Source: a virus
Virus record (IMG/VR): IMGVR_UViG_3300023174_000056
Span: 62,001-126,000 of that record
Strand: one strand, 5' to 3'
DNA length: 64,000 nt
A program made the translations under genes and the position numbers. Under the pieces are notes generated by a model that was not told the DNA's origin, did not search any database, and was given only the letters and a program-made list of their open reading frames with translations. Positions 51,901-61,483 of the stretch are shown one piece after another (position 1 is the first letter of the stretch; every line of letters starts with the position of its first letter).

Positions 51901-54900
51901 TGTAAAGCGCCTTGTAGGGTTAAATAATCGCTTGTTAAAATTGAATTAAAATTACCATTAACTTTTTTAACATAACTTTCCACAAAATTGCTAATTTTAT
52001 ACTCTGGTACTATAGAATACTTTTGAGAGTGTGGTTTAATGTCTTCTATAAATTTTGTATAAGAATCATAAAATGCGCCACGGCCTGCCTTTTGGTCTGT
52101 TTCATAAACATATCCTTGGTTTAAAACAAAGATTGAATTATTGCTAGAAGAATAAACCGTTGTGGTCAAATCTGTATTTGTTGCGTATGTGTTCTCGGCA
52201 ATTTTTAAATTTGAATTTGCATTTGGTGGTATAAAGTTATTAAAAATTAATTGAGGTTTTGGCATAACAATATCTACTGAAGCCGAATATGCTTCAAATT
52301 GATATTTAAAATCTTTTGTTTTAATAGTTGGACCCGATCTTGTGCCAGCAAAACGTCCACCAATAAAAATTTTATTTCCATCAGATACCAAGCTATAAAT
52401 TTCATCATCAGTTGTAAGATTAAAACCATTTCTAATACCGTTCGTACCAACTTGATTCCAATTTGTACCATCCCAGCAAGCTATATTATTTAAAATTGTG
52501 CCATCTGATGCAGAAGTGAAATTTCCAGCGGCATAAATTTTATTGTTTAAAGCTGTGAAAGACCAAATAAGCCCATTTAAAGTTTTAGAAATATCACTCC
52601 AACTTGTTCCATTCCATTTTTTAATAAATGGAGAAGTTACAGCATTACCAGCGTTACCAATAGTGTAGCCATCAGCACCATATACGTATAAACCATCAGA
52701 TGCGGACGCCATAGTAATTACTGTATTGTTTGGCCTTGATGGCGAAGACCCTCCGACTGAGTTCCACTTTACTCCATCCCACCTTGCAATGTTTGCAGTG
52801 TCGCTAATTCCCGTATCGGTAAATCCACCTCCGACATAAATGCCTTCGGAAGATGAAAGCATACAAAATACGCCACTTCCTAAACCGAACGATCCTGTTC
52901 CGAGAGAATTCCAACTTGTCCCATCCCATCTTGCAATACCATCAGCAGCTGCGATTCCCGCAGCATTAGTGAATTTGCCACCGACATAGATTCCTTCAGA
53001 CGCCGAAATTATAGATGAAATTTGATTATTGAAAGAATTCGTAGGTCCAACAATCTGGAAGGAACCACTACTTTTACATAAAACTAAGTTTTTGGCACCA
53101 GAGACACCGCCCCCATTAGTAAATTTACCACCAACATAAACACCAGCGGAGCTAGAGCATAAAGCAAATACAGAATCTCCAAACGTTGATGGAGTAATAT
53201 TTCCTATTGTAACCCAATCATTTTCTTTAGTCCATTTTTTTAGAAAACCTGTTAGGTTACCTATGCTGTTATAATCATTAACAGCCCTTAAACCTGCATA
53301 TACACCGTCAGAGCCGCTTACTAAGCATAAAATATCTCTATCTAAATTGTTTGTATAATCCTGGGTTGTTCCGTATAGAGAATATATATTTCCATTACCA
53401 TATTGGTTTGTATCTAGAATTGCTACATTTTTTATTGGATAGTAAATTTGTTCTAGATCAAAATATTTTTCTAGCAGTATGTCTTTGTTTGAAAGATAGC
53501 CAGAAGTATTTTTTTCATAAAAGATTTTCTGTAATTTATCTGGTACGAATTGTGTAACACTTCCACCAAAAATTATCCCAGACGAACCAGATGTAATTGT
53601 ATTTATTACAGAATAAGAATTTAATGGTAAATATATACTGCCACCAATCGTTCCCCAGCTTGCTCCATCCCATTTTGCTAATCCAATATTTTTATAAGAA
53701 GTATTACCAAAATTTCCAACTTTAGAAAATAACCCACCAATATATACACCATCGGAAGAAGAAAACAGAGAATTTATTCCAGAATTTACAAATGTTGCAG
53801 ATTTGTCTAGAGCATTGTAGGTAACTGTTGATAAAACAGAACCAAAACCTTTCCATTTTGATAAAATAGTATCCCATTTAGCAACGTTAGATACGCTATC
53901 GCTACCAGTTAAAGGAGAAGCTATAGAAAAACTACCGCCGACATAAATACCGTCAGAGCCGGATGAGATTGAAGCAACACGGTCATAATAAGAATTGCCT
54001 CCAACTCCATCACCAATAGTATTTCCAAACGCCGTCCAATTAGTGCCATTCCACACTGCTATATTTTTTGCATTTAGGTTGTTTGAAGCTGCAATAGCAA
54101 AAGCCCCTCCAACATAAAGACCATATGAAGAACTAGCCAAAGAAAATACTGTCGCAGAACTATACAATGAAGACCAGTCAGGGTCTGCGAGTGGTGGCGA
54201 GCCAGGAGAACCAGTGCCAACATTAGTCCAAGTTGAGCCATTCCATAGTGCTATTGTATCGGCATTAGAGACACCGCCAGCGTCTGTAAATACTCCTCCA
54301 ACATAAAGACCTTGAGAAGAGCTGACCATAGAATAAACAATAGTTTTAGAACCATTTGGAGAAAGTGGGGCGCTCCCAGCTGAAGACCCTGTTCCTAAAC
54401 TAACCCAATCTGTTCCATCCCATTTTATAATTGCATTTTTTGATGTAGTAGAATCCAAATTACTAAACTTGCCACCAACGTATAAACCGTCAGCGCCAGA
54501 CACTATTGAATAAACTACGGCATCAGTGACGTTTATTCCATTTTTGAATGTAGTAACTCTTTGTCCATCCCATTTAAGAATACAATTTGCTTTAGAATTA
54601 CCGCCAGCATTTGTAAAATCGCCGCCTATATAAATACCATCAGAAGTAGACAAAGAAGTATTTATATTACTTGCGAATATACCAGTATAAGCTCCAAAGT
54701 TTGTAACAATATTTGTATCCTTATTAAAAGAAAAAATATTATTTACTGGTAACTTAATATTATCAATATTATTTTGTAAAGAATAAGATTCACTATACTG
54801 CAAGTCTTGAGCAAAAATAGAATTTTTTAGTTTATTATTAGGATCAAAAATAAAATTATCGTAAGACCCATAGGAAGAAAATAATTTTGAGCCAATAGTA

Positions 54901-57900
54901 TTATATGAACTTGTAGCAAATCCAAACATATCAACAGTCGATGAAGGTCTTTCACGGTCTACGGCAGAATCCCTCCAGAATGTTTTTGTTTTTACTATGC
55001 TGTCTGTACTACCATTATCTTCATAATTTGGCTTTGTTCTAATGTCGCCTAAACCAATTTTATCTTTTCTTGGGAAAACAAGCTCAGAATAAGCAATACC
55101 AGCCGCCACAGGTTCGTCTATATCTTGTACTTTTGAGGTCAATAGATTATAAATCTTCTTATAGGAAGTTTTATTTCTATCTGGCTGCACTGGTGCAATT
55201 TCATTTTTTAATAATTGATTGGCAATTGTGTCTAAAACGTTTGAATATTCTGTTCTTAAAATTGTGTATACATCATTAATTTTTGTTAATTCTGTATTTA
55301 ATGTTACTCCAAATGTAATTGGTAAATTCCACTCTACAGGTGGTTCAATATAAGGCTTTGTTATGGATTTTACTTCTAATTTTGAAGGCTTTGTTAAGGG
55401 AGGAGACACAGAATCTGCGGCATAGGTTCTTGTTTCCGTTACAAAGTTTGAAGTATTTTTTTGAATAATAAACTTATTATTTTTAAATAATAAATTGGCA
55501 AGTTTATTATTATCTTTTTGTCTTATTTGCTTCCAAGAAGTATATCCAAAAGGTCCATCTTTTTTTAATAAATATTTATGTAAACTTCCGTTCTCATTAA
55601 AAGAAATAGTTGAAGTATCTTGGTTGACAGATGTTGTAATATTTGAATTATTTAAACCAACAAAGTCAATAACTTCGCCAGATTCTGTAGATGCAGATAA
55701 AACAGCAAGTGTACCAATATCAGTATTTGGATATATCGATGAGTAGGGACCACTTGAAGTTATTAAGTTTGTAGCAGACGCTGATATCCAAGCATAACCA
55801 TAATCACTTCTTGGAATTTGATGCGATACGAAGCCGTTATCATACTCATTGCTATTTGCTGTTTTTAAATGATTTTTATTAATCTTATGAAACGATGGGT
55901 TGTTTGAATCTATTGAAGCCGTTTCTCTCATCCAATCGTTTAAAGCTTTTCTTACTAATGGATTTCTATAATTAACTGTATTGTAAACCGAAAATGTTTC
56001 TGACTCTCTATCTAAAGCACCTCTTGATAGCGACTCAGGACCACCTGGGGCTGAGAACCGATTGACCATTATTCCTTCGTATTTCTTACGGGTTGGTAAT
56101 GGATAATCATAAGCGCCACTAATAAATGCGCTTGCAGTAGCAGAAGATAGAACACCTTCTACATCGACTAAATGTTTGTTATTGATTTCTCTACCAGCTG
56201 CTTGAACTATATTATATTGTTTAGAATAGTTTGCTCTTGGTTGGTTAAATAGGGAAGTTCTAGCAGATCCAGAGTCTGCAAACAAAGGTCTTAGTTCTAC
56301 TGAATTTGTTAAACTATTAAGCACATTTACAACTGCAAATGTTTCGATGCCATCAACCAAAGAGTAAGGCTTATCAGCTGCTAAATCATATAATCTTGCC
56401 AAGCGTCTATCATAATATGCAGTTTTTTCATAAACTGTGCTTGTGGCAGCATTATAAGATTTGTATTTTTTCTTATTTGTTTCATTTACAATCGAATCTA
56501 ATAATTTTTGCTTATCAGCATCTGCATCGCCTGATGAAACTATTACTGGCGAGTTAATTCGTTCGGCTCTTTCTTTCAGCCATAACGCACTATCTTCCTG
56601 CGAGAAGCTTGTTAAATCTTCTGGTGCATGGCCTTTCTTCCAATTATATTTTAACTCTTTAATGCCTTTTGCTTGTGCATAATCTACCGTAGTCTTTTTT
56701 ACTTGTGGAAGCTTATAATCGTATTTTGGTCTTTCCAATACGTGGCTTTCAATCATATTTCTAATATTTTGTGAAAATTCAGAACCAGCTGGTGCTAATT
56801 GATATAACATTTCTCCAATAGCTGAATCTATCCATTTATAGAATTCAATATATTTCTCTACAGATGGTTCATTTTCTACTTTTTCAAAAAACTTTCTTCT
56901 TAGGGCGTTTAAGTCTCTATACTCTTGGCGATATTTATTTATTGGATCGCCAATAAGATTATTAAAATCAACAATACCAGCAAACATATTTAACATTTCT
57001 TCTGATATTGTTTGGTACATACTTTTTTCAAAAGCCCAAAACAAACTAACTGGTTTAGTATCTTTTGTAAAAGCGTAGTCCGAATCGCCATAGATATTAA
57101 TTGTGTCTGATGTGTACAGATTCTCTGGGACTGTTTGCTTTGAGGCCAAAGTATAGTGTTTTTTAACTATATCTTTTGAATTTGCCAGAGTTTCTGATGC
57201 TTTGGCTGCATAAGTTTTTTCTACGTTGTAAGAAAATAAGCTGTCAAGACCACTTACAGCCCCTTTGGTATCCTTGACTAAAACTTCACCATTGCTATCG
57301 CTTGATGTTACTTCATCAAAATCCCAGTTAAAAGCTAAAAGATTTATTCTTTCGATCTTTTCATCTAAATTTTCATATGGTTTTGCAATAGGATTTTTTA
57401 CACCAAAATTAGCAGAATCTTTCGCATGTTCTTGAATTTCTTCGTTAGATAGATAATCATACCAGAATCTGGCGTTTGACACTAAGATATCTGTATAATT
57501 CAACACAGAGCCAGTAAAATTGTTTTTTCTAGCGCCTACATAAAATTTCTTAAAATCACCATGAATGTTTTGAACCTGCTCAAGAGTCAATGCAGAGCTT
57601 GTTACTGTGAATTCATTTTTTATATTACCTTCTACTGTGTTTACGCCATAAAATTCTAGATAATAATCTTTCCCAACGGGTAGGGTATTAAAAGCATTAA
57701 TATCATAATTTAACTTGTCTAAGTTATCATATGGAGTTTTTAGTCTAACCGCAAAATTCCATTTTTCTCCCTCGTAAATATCAGAAAAATATTGGCTTCT
57801 TAGATTATTATCAGCGGTAGCAATACAATTAAATTTAAAATATCCGCCCCTATCGTCCTTTTTATTTTTAACTAAAAATGTTTCAAAGTTATAGTGCGAA

Positions 57901-60053
57901 GTGACGATATTAGCTTCATCGGTTAAGTTATTTATAGAATAACCACCAAACAAAGATATATTTGTTTCTTCTGGCACTGAGTAATTTACGTCTGACGTTT
58001 CTAGTTTTTTTGGAAAGAAAATTTCTGTTTCAAACGTTAATGGGATTAAATAATAAGGTACTTTTGCAGTGTCTAAATTTATTGTAGGTAATAGAGACGA
58101 ATAAGAAGTTGTTGAATCGGAGGTTTCATTTGTGTTAAAAATATTTGTTCCGTAGCTATCTGGGGTTGAGAAGTTAAGAACTTTCTTTTTTTCTACGATA
58201 CTCTTCTTGTTGTTTTCAATAGTAAATTCTGTATTATTTGCATAGATATTTAATTTAATCAACTCATCATCTATACCAAATGATCTTATAAGATTTCTAA
58301 AGGATTTTTCTGTACCTTTTGTTTTATAAATATATGTTAAGTTATTTAAGATATTTTTATAAATTAAATTCTTTAAATCTGTTAATTTTTCTTCAAATAG
58401 TCTTTGTTCATCTCTAGATTTTAGATCTTCTATAATTTTAGAATCAACAAAAATATCAGGAGCTAGAAACCCGTTAGATTCTAGAATTGAATTAATAAAT
58501 GGAGCTGGCTTTCTATCTTGCTCGTAATATTCTCCAAAACCAAATGTAGGTAATTCTTTTATTTGAAGATAAATTTTATCAAAATAACTTGCAATTATTT
58601 GAGTAACTTTTTTTAGTTCTTCTGTCGCTACTTCTTCGTCTTCTGTGGTTATCCATTCTGGGAGGCTTCGGTAAATTGAATTACCATTCCGCAAATCCCA
58701 TTCTTGCCCTTTTTCTTTTAATTCTGAACTTTTATTTATAACCAAATAATGGTCTGGGTATAAGATTGGGTCTTTGACTTCTTGGCTTTCAAATAGACCG
58801 CTATCATCAATTGCTGACGATGTTGAGCGGACGCCAGCCGTATAATTTACGATAGTTCCGTTAGAAACACGCCCAGAATAATCTAATATTATAGAATCTC
58901 TCTGGTCTATAGACTCTTCGTTTAAAACGCCTTCATTAAATCTATAGTAAACTCCAAGATCTGTATTTGATAAATCTGTATTTGAACCACCATAAACTCT
59001 ATCGAATAAATAACGTTTTATATCTTTTTGAGTTTTTTCTGTTTTCCAAAATCTAAATTCATCAAAACTTCCAGGTGCTGCACCTAAATTATAATTGCCT
59101 GCGCTATAGAATCTATAAGATCCTAAGTTTGCTAAGAGATTTTTATTATCAAATGATAATGCAGATGCGTACTCGCCGTCTGATTTCCAAACTAATTCGC
59201 CGTCAATATATAATTTTGCAATTAATGTTCCATCATTTTCTTCTCTATTAACAAATGAGAATGCGTAATGATGCCAAGAGTTTAAATCAGTTAAATTATA
59301 ATCTATAGAGACATTTTGTAGAGCGCCATACCCTGAGAGAGGGTCTGTATTACCTTTATAAGTTATAGTAAACTTTTTTTGCGATGCTAAAAGACCTATT
59401 GACAATCTAGCATAATTTGAAGAATTGGTGTCCTCGATGCCGTTCCATAAATCAAATAAACCAAAAGAAGAAGAAAGGACATTTTGTGAAAGCCCTTCTT
59501 CCAACTTAAACCAAAATTCTACAGTATTTCCTTTTTGTGAACTTAAACCAAAATTGGCTTCTTGATTATTATTTACGTTATAGATGTTTCCATCTTTATA
59601 CAAATTTCCTTTTGCATTTGGGCCACTGTATGCCTTAACATATTGTGCGTTATTGCTTACTAAAACTTTAGTATCACCACTTCCTACTGAAGTGTATGCG
59701 GAATCATACGTATCAGAATTTAAAGTAATAAAGCCGGTTGTTTTTGGATATTCACTATCAAAAACATACTTTTCCAAGTAAGTTAATTTATTTCGCCAGT
59801 CAGTTATTTCTGACTCGGAACCATCATATGGATAAGAGCTATAGATATGTTGAATCGCTGAAGAATAATATTCATCAGCTAAACCAAATCTTGCAAAAGA
59901 TTTTGGATCAGAAAAATCTAAATTTGGTATAAATTCTTGGTTCTCTTCATTCTTTTTTTGAATGAAAGTTCTAGATTCTACTTCATTGTAAATTTCTTCT
60001 GGTTTTTCATTTGCTACTTGCTTGGTATCTTTAAATAAGTCTTTTATGGACAT
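48963..60053 (-). CDS. Giant virion protein with LamG domains and two beta-propellers
   Basis: 3,696 residues, 17% of the window. Residues ~140-375 form a LamG/concanavalin-like domain (GNTVEFWFKLEEG, SWHHYAFSFVNRE, DEFRFWKTEKTQ); ~690-880 hold a second (NFETFLVKN, EKWNFAVRLKTP, NARFWYDYLSNEEIQEH). Between them LTYIYKTKGTEKSFRNLIRSFGIDDE is a conserved-looking helical core. Residues ~1790-2180 and ~2235-2580 contain seven plus seven repeats of G-(L/I/V)-Y-V-G-G-x-F with (A)-x-W-(D/N)-G-x-x-W, as in bacterial delta-60/Kelch-like propellers. The end is a Thr/Asn/Gln-rich tail. It follows gp6 and a DNRLRE-like gene, in the gp7 position, so I infer a baseplate arm or host-adhesion protein. Intact frame throughout. 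Confidence 0.8.
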   Translation of the reverse strand: MSIKDLFKDTKQVANEKPEEIYNEVESRTFIQKKNEENQEFIPNLDFSDPKSFARFGLADEYYSSAIQHIYSSYPYDGSESEITDWRNKLTYLEKYVFDSEYPKTTGFITLNSDTYDSAYTSVGSGDTKVLVSNNAQYVKAYSGPNAKGNLYKDGNIYNVNNNQEANFGLSSQKGNTVEFWFKLEEGLSQNVLSSSFGLFDLWNGIEDTNSSNYARLSIGLLASQKKFTITYKGNTDPLSGYGALQNVSIDYNLTDLNSWHHYAFSFVNREENDGTLIAKLYIDGELVWKSDGEYASALSFDNKNLLANLGSYRFYSAGNYNLGAAPGSFDEFRFWKTEKTQKDIKRYLFDRVYGGSNTDLSNTDLGVYYRFNEGVLNEESIDQRDSIILDYSGRVSNGTIVNYTAGVRSTSSAIDDSGLFESQEVKDPILYPDHYLVINKSSELKEKGQEWDLRNGNSIYRSLPEWITTEDEEVATEELKKVTQIIASYFDKIYLQIKELPTFGFGEYYEQDRKPAPFINSILESNGFLAPDIFVDSKIIEDLKSRDEQRLFEEKLTDLKNLIYKNILNNLTYIYKTKGTEKSFRNLIRSFGIDDELIKLNIYANNTEFTIENNKKSIVEKKKVLNFSTPDSYGTNIFNTNETSDSTTSYSSLLPTINLDTAKVPYYLIPLTFETEIFFPKKLETSDVNYSVPEETNISLFGGYSINNLTDEANIVTSHYNFETFLVKNKKDDRGGYFKFNCIATADNNLRSQYFSDIYEGEKWNFAVRLKTPYDNLDKLNYDINAFNTLPVGKDYYLEFYGVNTVEGNIKNEFTVTSSALTLEQVQNIHGDFKKFYVGARKNNFTGSVLNYTDILVSNARFWYDYLSNEEIQEHAKDSANFGVKNPIAKPYENLDEKIERINLLAFNWDFDEVTSSDSNGEVLVKDTKGAVSGLDSLFSYNVEKTYAAKASETLANSKDIVKKHYTLASKQTVPENLYTSDTINIYGDSDYAFTKDTKPVSLFWAFEKSMYQTISEEMLNMFAGIVDFNNLIGDPINKYRQEYRDLNALRRKFFEKVENEPSVEKYIEFYKWIDSAIGEMLYQLAPAGSEFSQNIRNMIESHVLERPKYDYKLPQVKKTTVDYAQAKGIKELKYNWKKGHAPEDLTSFSQEDSALWLKERAERINSPVIVSSGDADADKQKLLDSIVNETNKKKYKSYNAATSTVYEKTAYYDRRLARLYDLAADKPYSLVDGIETFAVVNVLNSLTNSVELRPLFADSGSARTSLFNQPRANYSKQYNIVQAAGREINNKHLVDVEGVLSSATASAFISGAYDYPLPTRKKYEGIMVNRFSAPGGPESLSRGALDRESETFSVYNTVNYRNPLVRKALNDWMRETASIDSNNPSFHKINKNHLKTANSNEYDNGFVSHQIPRSDYGYAWISASATNLITSSGPYSSIYPNTDIGTLAVLSASTESGEVIDFVGLNNSNITTSVNQDTSTISFNENGSLHKYLLKKDGPFGYTSWKQIRQKDNNKLANLLFKNNKFIIQKNTSNFVTETRTYAADSVSPPLTKPSKLEVKSITKPYIEPPVEWNLPITFGVTLNTELTKINDVYTILRTEYSNVLDTIANQLLKNEIAPVQPDRNKTSYKKIYNLLTSKVQDIDEPVAAGIAYSELVFPRKDKIGLGDIRTKPNYEDNGSTDSIVKTKTFWRDSAVDRERPSSTVDMFGFATSSYNTIGSKLFSSYGSYDNFIFDPNNKLKNSIFAQDLQYSESYSLQNNIDNIKLPVNNIFSFNKDTNIVTNFGAYTGIFASNINTSLSTSDGIYIGGDFTNAGGNSKANCILKWDGQRVTTFKNGINVTDAVVYSIVSGADGLYVGGKFSNLDSTTSKNAIIKWDGTDWVSLGTGSSAGSAPLSPNGSKTIVYSMVSSSQGLYVGGVFTDAGGVSNADTIALWNGSTWTNVGTGSPGSPPLADPDWSSLYSSATVFSLASSSYGLYVGGAFAIAASNNLNAKNIAVWNGTNWTAFGNTIGDGVGGNSYYDRVASISSGSDGIYVGGSFSIASPLTGSDSVSNVAKWDTILSKWKGFGSVLSTVTYNALDKSATFVNSGINSLFSSSDGVYIGGLFSKVGNFGNTSYKNIGLAKWDGASWGTIGGSIYLPLNSYSVINTITSGSSGIIFGGSVTQFVPDKLQKIFYEKNTSGYLSNKDILLEKYFDLEQIYYPIKNVAILDTNQYGNGNIYSLYGTTQDYTNNLDRDILCLVSGSDGVYAGLRAVNDYNSIGNLTGFLKKWTKENDWVTIGNITPSTFGDSVFALCSSSAGVYVGGKFTNGGGVSGAKNLVLCKSSGSFQIVGPTNSFNNQISSIISASEGIYVGGKFTNAAGIAAADGIARWDGTSWNSLGTGSFGLGSGVFCMLSSSEGIYVGGGFTDTGISDTANIARWDGVKWNSVGGSSPSRPNNTVITMASASDGLYVYGADGYTIGNAGNAVTSPFIKKWNGTSWSDISKTLNGLIWSFTALNNKIYAAGNFTSASDGTILNNIACWDGTNWNQVGTNGIRNGFNLTTDDEIYSLVSDGNKIFIGGRFAGTRSGPTIKTKDFKYQFEAYSASVDIVMPKPQLIFNNFIPPNANSNLKIAENTYATNTDLTTTVYSSSNNSIFVLNQGYVYETDQKAGRGAFYDSYTKFIEDIKPHSQKYSIVPEYKISNFVESYVKKVNGNFNSILTSDYLTLQGALQESSFNNLSSSTNISQNFDTTFLYDESLPIDNDFKLTINISAIKKLLPYKGFYPSERIEQLSSYFINSFLPLKRTLVSSKNPKEVYYSALSNGTPLNQQVLALLQPLFAPGILLNTIKSSVAVDFPVFITSSVSYDSRTPPVFYGNTGSSLTTNYLFDYINNIQRNYTASNYIDLNPNYRLPFEALIDFDTKIPDDLKVSANNLYYLNPTHYTTDTITGSDFNNIAYPSYNMGTGSLKSFTFLDANYKLAMHNFLAEIPNFFLKGKLTSITSKPENEFAAAIPGTRYYMDVVLEKDGAYKEFITDPYYENLKSDPAKHSEGTFMIPSPDSLYGPPVRYWDSAGSASLLYQKGPYNLYSKLLDTPSYAPYVPPYYYGKAIARISFLASDTKTRAYSLQEIQDSINIEFLNSEAEALFKQRSNFLLNDFSSSYADNYKNSPAYKSMMNLSSSINLTLKSEDLDLSVDVATSKADKGTKSFVPKFKWVIQTKFETPSINFNDADLTDNIGLQFIDGDKSIPGTVKGVYKNLFKGIWTTYGSPVQEGSGIKLYLQESPTGPNTGSLIQMCGFKTDVKPTLGVLGSEKTVSEALVLIPYTYNKNHVDGKKKINQEFAETLPEILGENNILKPNQRGRGPYYFKINRDILKETFGVSFGKESKISFEEIKTIIDNNSSLKNTSIVDTVRQMTRFVLPPHLDWLRNKNIDPFVMYVIPFDIELQQDSNYTDLSDIWQGVMPSKSMESHIENKNISHPFNSDELFHGKRLPKDVKFKVFKIKQKANVNYYELVEDSKESALKRFKFKFTSSEAVPEYSYNWPYDFCSVIEMANATVELKNGKTDINLKSKTAGETFVTQRRVTSNADTSTPVVTNAQETNNTNIGTTQLTTTIANPTLVQTQFVPQINTVSALNGSPTSSLQAINVNSLTPVAQAQIQNINATNLNVTATTSQLINQQNSALKTINSSTAQAAVKNIKASFSRKIKK
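52310..54690 (-). repeat. Coding region of 14 propeller-blade repeats
   Basis: Fourteen divergent repeats inside the giant gene, each about 40-60 codons: IYIGGDF, LYVGGKF, LYVGGVF, LYVGGAF, IYVGGSF, VYIGGLF, IIFGGSV, then after a ~70-residue spacer VYAGLRA, VYVGGKF, IYVGGKF, IYVGGGF, LYVYGAD, IYAAGNF and IFIGGRF. The 7+7 grouping suggests two seven-bladed propellers. Confidence 0.75.
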
Positions 60054-60055
60054 TT

Positions 60056-61483
60056 TTACTGGACCTTAAATTTAAAAGTATTTTTTATTTCATTCAATTG
60101 CGACCCATCGTAAGTTGCAAGTCGTATACCATATGTATAGCCAGGTTCTAAAAACGTTAAATCTAAATCAAAATAATTTCCGTTGGAATCATAAGATGTT
60201 TTAGAGAAAGCGATAGAACCAGTTGAATAATCTATTATAGTATAATTATCGCTTAATCTTAAAATTTTATAGTATAAATTATTTGAAATTGTGTTTTCTA
60301 CAAGATTTGTAGCATTTGTATAAATTGTTGGTTTCCAATCACGATCTCTTATAAAAATTTTAAATCTTGCGTTTTCAGATCCAGTGTAATTTACTTTTAA
60401 ATTTACTATATTTACAACATACTCTGGCGTGCTATCATAATCATAACCATTTGGTTGATTAATATCAAAAGCGCTTGAAAAATATCTTCCAAGAGATGAG
60501 CTATTAATCCATACGTCGTATCCAACGCTCGCTGTTGTGTCCAATGAAACCCTAGCTTTATAAATACCTTCGCTTGGGTTAGAAATCGACAAATAAGAAG
60601 GAGCAATTTCGTTCAACAGAGTTGAATCGCTGTAAAATTTAACATTTAGCTGCGGATCTCCAGCGATGTTTTTTAAGACTCCTCTTGGTTTATTAAAATA
60701 ATATAAGTTCATTATATTATCTTCTGTATCGAAAGCACTGCTAGAAGCAAAGAAATTAGTCCTATCATCAGTTACAACTGCTGCCCATCGTGCTTCAATG
60801 GATGGTCTTTTATAGAAAAACTCACTACCTCTAGCAGAGAATTTTTTTGTATAAAAGCTTCTACCCTCTGTGCCGTCTTCAAAAGAACCAGAAAGTTTTA
60901 CTAAAACACCATTATTTGGAATTGTTGAAGTTATCCAATCTTCTACTAAATTTGTTATATCTAAATCAATATCTTCTAAACCGCTTGAGAATGTTTGAGT
61001 AAAATCATAGCCAGAGCCAGTAATATATGAAGATCCTGTGCCGCTCCAGACCGTTCCACTTTGTGCGTATTCCCAAGTACAGCCAGAACCTTTTAATACA
61101 GGGTGCCAACCAATATCGGAATATGTCTCCATGTCTAAGCCATAGCCTTCATCCCAAGACTGGCTAACAGGATTGATAGAAACACTAAAATCTCTTGGTA
61201 CGCTAAACGGATGTTCAACGTTATATAATTTCAAAAAAAATTTAACGCTCCCAGAGGCCGGAATTTTTGAAGATGTTCTATCTTCTATAATTTGCTCTAT
61301 TGGAAATTGAACTAAAATTCTGCTTTTTTCAACTGAATTATCCGTCGCCTGAGCAAATATAGAAAATATCTCTAACGAGTCGGAAGCTCCCATATTTGCA
61401 TTTACGGCCCTAGTAATTAGATCTGGCTTGAATGCGTCCGTAATTGTTGTATCTTTGCTCGCTACATATTTTTTTATTGGCAT
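60056..61483 (-). CDS. DNRLRE-like carbohydrate-binding virion protein
   Basis: 475 residues. Residues 1-240 carry the DNRLRE/CBM pattern: a start with DTTITDAF and NMGASDSLEI, SRILVQFPIE, FFLKLYNVEHPFSVPRDFSVSINPVSQSWDEGYGLD, then DIDLDITNLVEDWI and a final RRP-type SFYTKKFSARGSEFFYKRPSIEARW. Such domains bind polysaccharide in bacterial surface proteins. The C-terminal half is a set of Ig-like beta domains. It overlaps the end of gp6 in a TAATG and precedes the giant gene by two bases, so it is probably part of the same baseplate arm. Confidence 0.65.
   Translation of the reverse strand: MPIKKYVASKDTTITDAFKPDLITRAVNANMGASDSLEIFSIFAQATDNSVEKSRILVQFPIEQIIEDRTSSKIPASGSVKFFLKLYNVEHPFSVPRDFSVSINPVSQSWDEGYGLDMETYSDIGWHPVLKGSGCTWEYAQSGTVWSGTGSSYITGSGYDFTQTFSSGLEDIDLDITNLVEDWITSTIPNNGVLVKLSGSFEDGTEGRSFYTKKFSARGSEFFYKRPSIEARWAAVVTDDRTNFFASSSAFDTEDNIMNLYYFNKPRGVLKNIAGDPQLNVKFYSDSTLLNEIAPSYLSISNPSEGIYKARVSLDTTASVGYDVWINSSSLGRYFSSAFDINQPNGYDYDSTPEYVVNIVNLKVNYTGSENARFKIFIRDRDWKPTIYTNATNLVENTISNNLYYKILRLSDNYTIIDYSTGSIAFSKTSYDSNGNYFDLDLTFLEPGYTYGIRLATYDGSQLNEIKNTFKFKVQ

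Noticed and set aside
52274-52471. 65-residue minus-strand frame inside the giant gene
   Set aside because: Out-of-frame shadow of the propeller repeats, without a ribosome site.
33178-60053. Diversity-generating retroelement acting on fibre or propeller genes
   Set aside because: No reverse transcriptase gene and no template/variable repeat pair were seen in the window.
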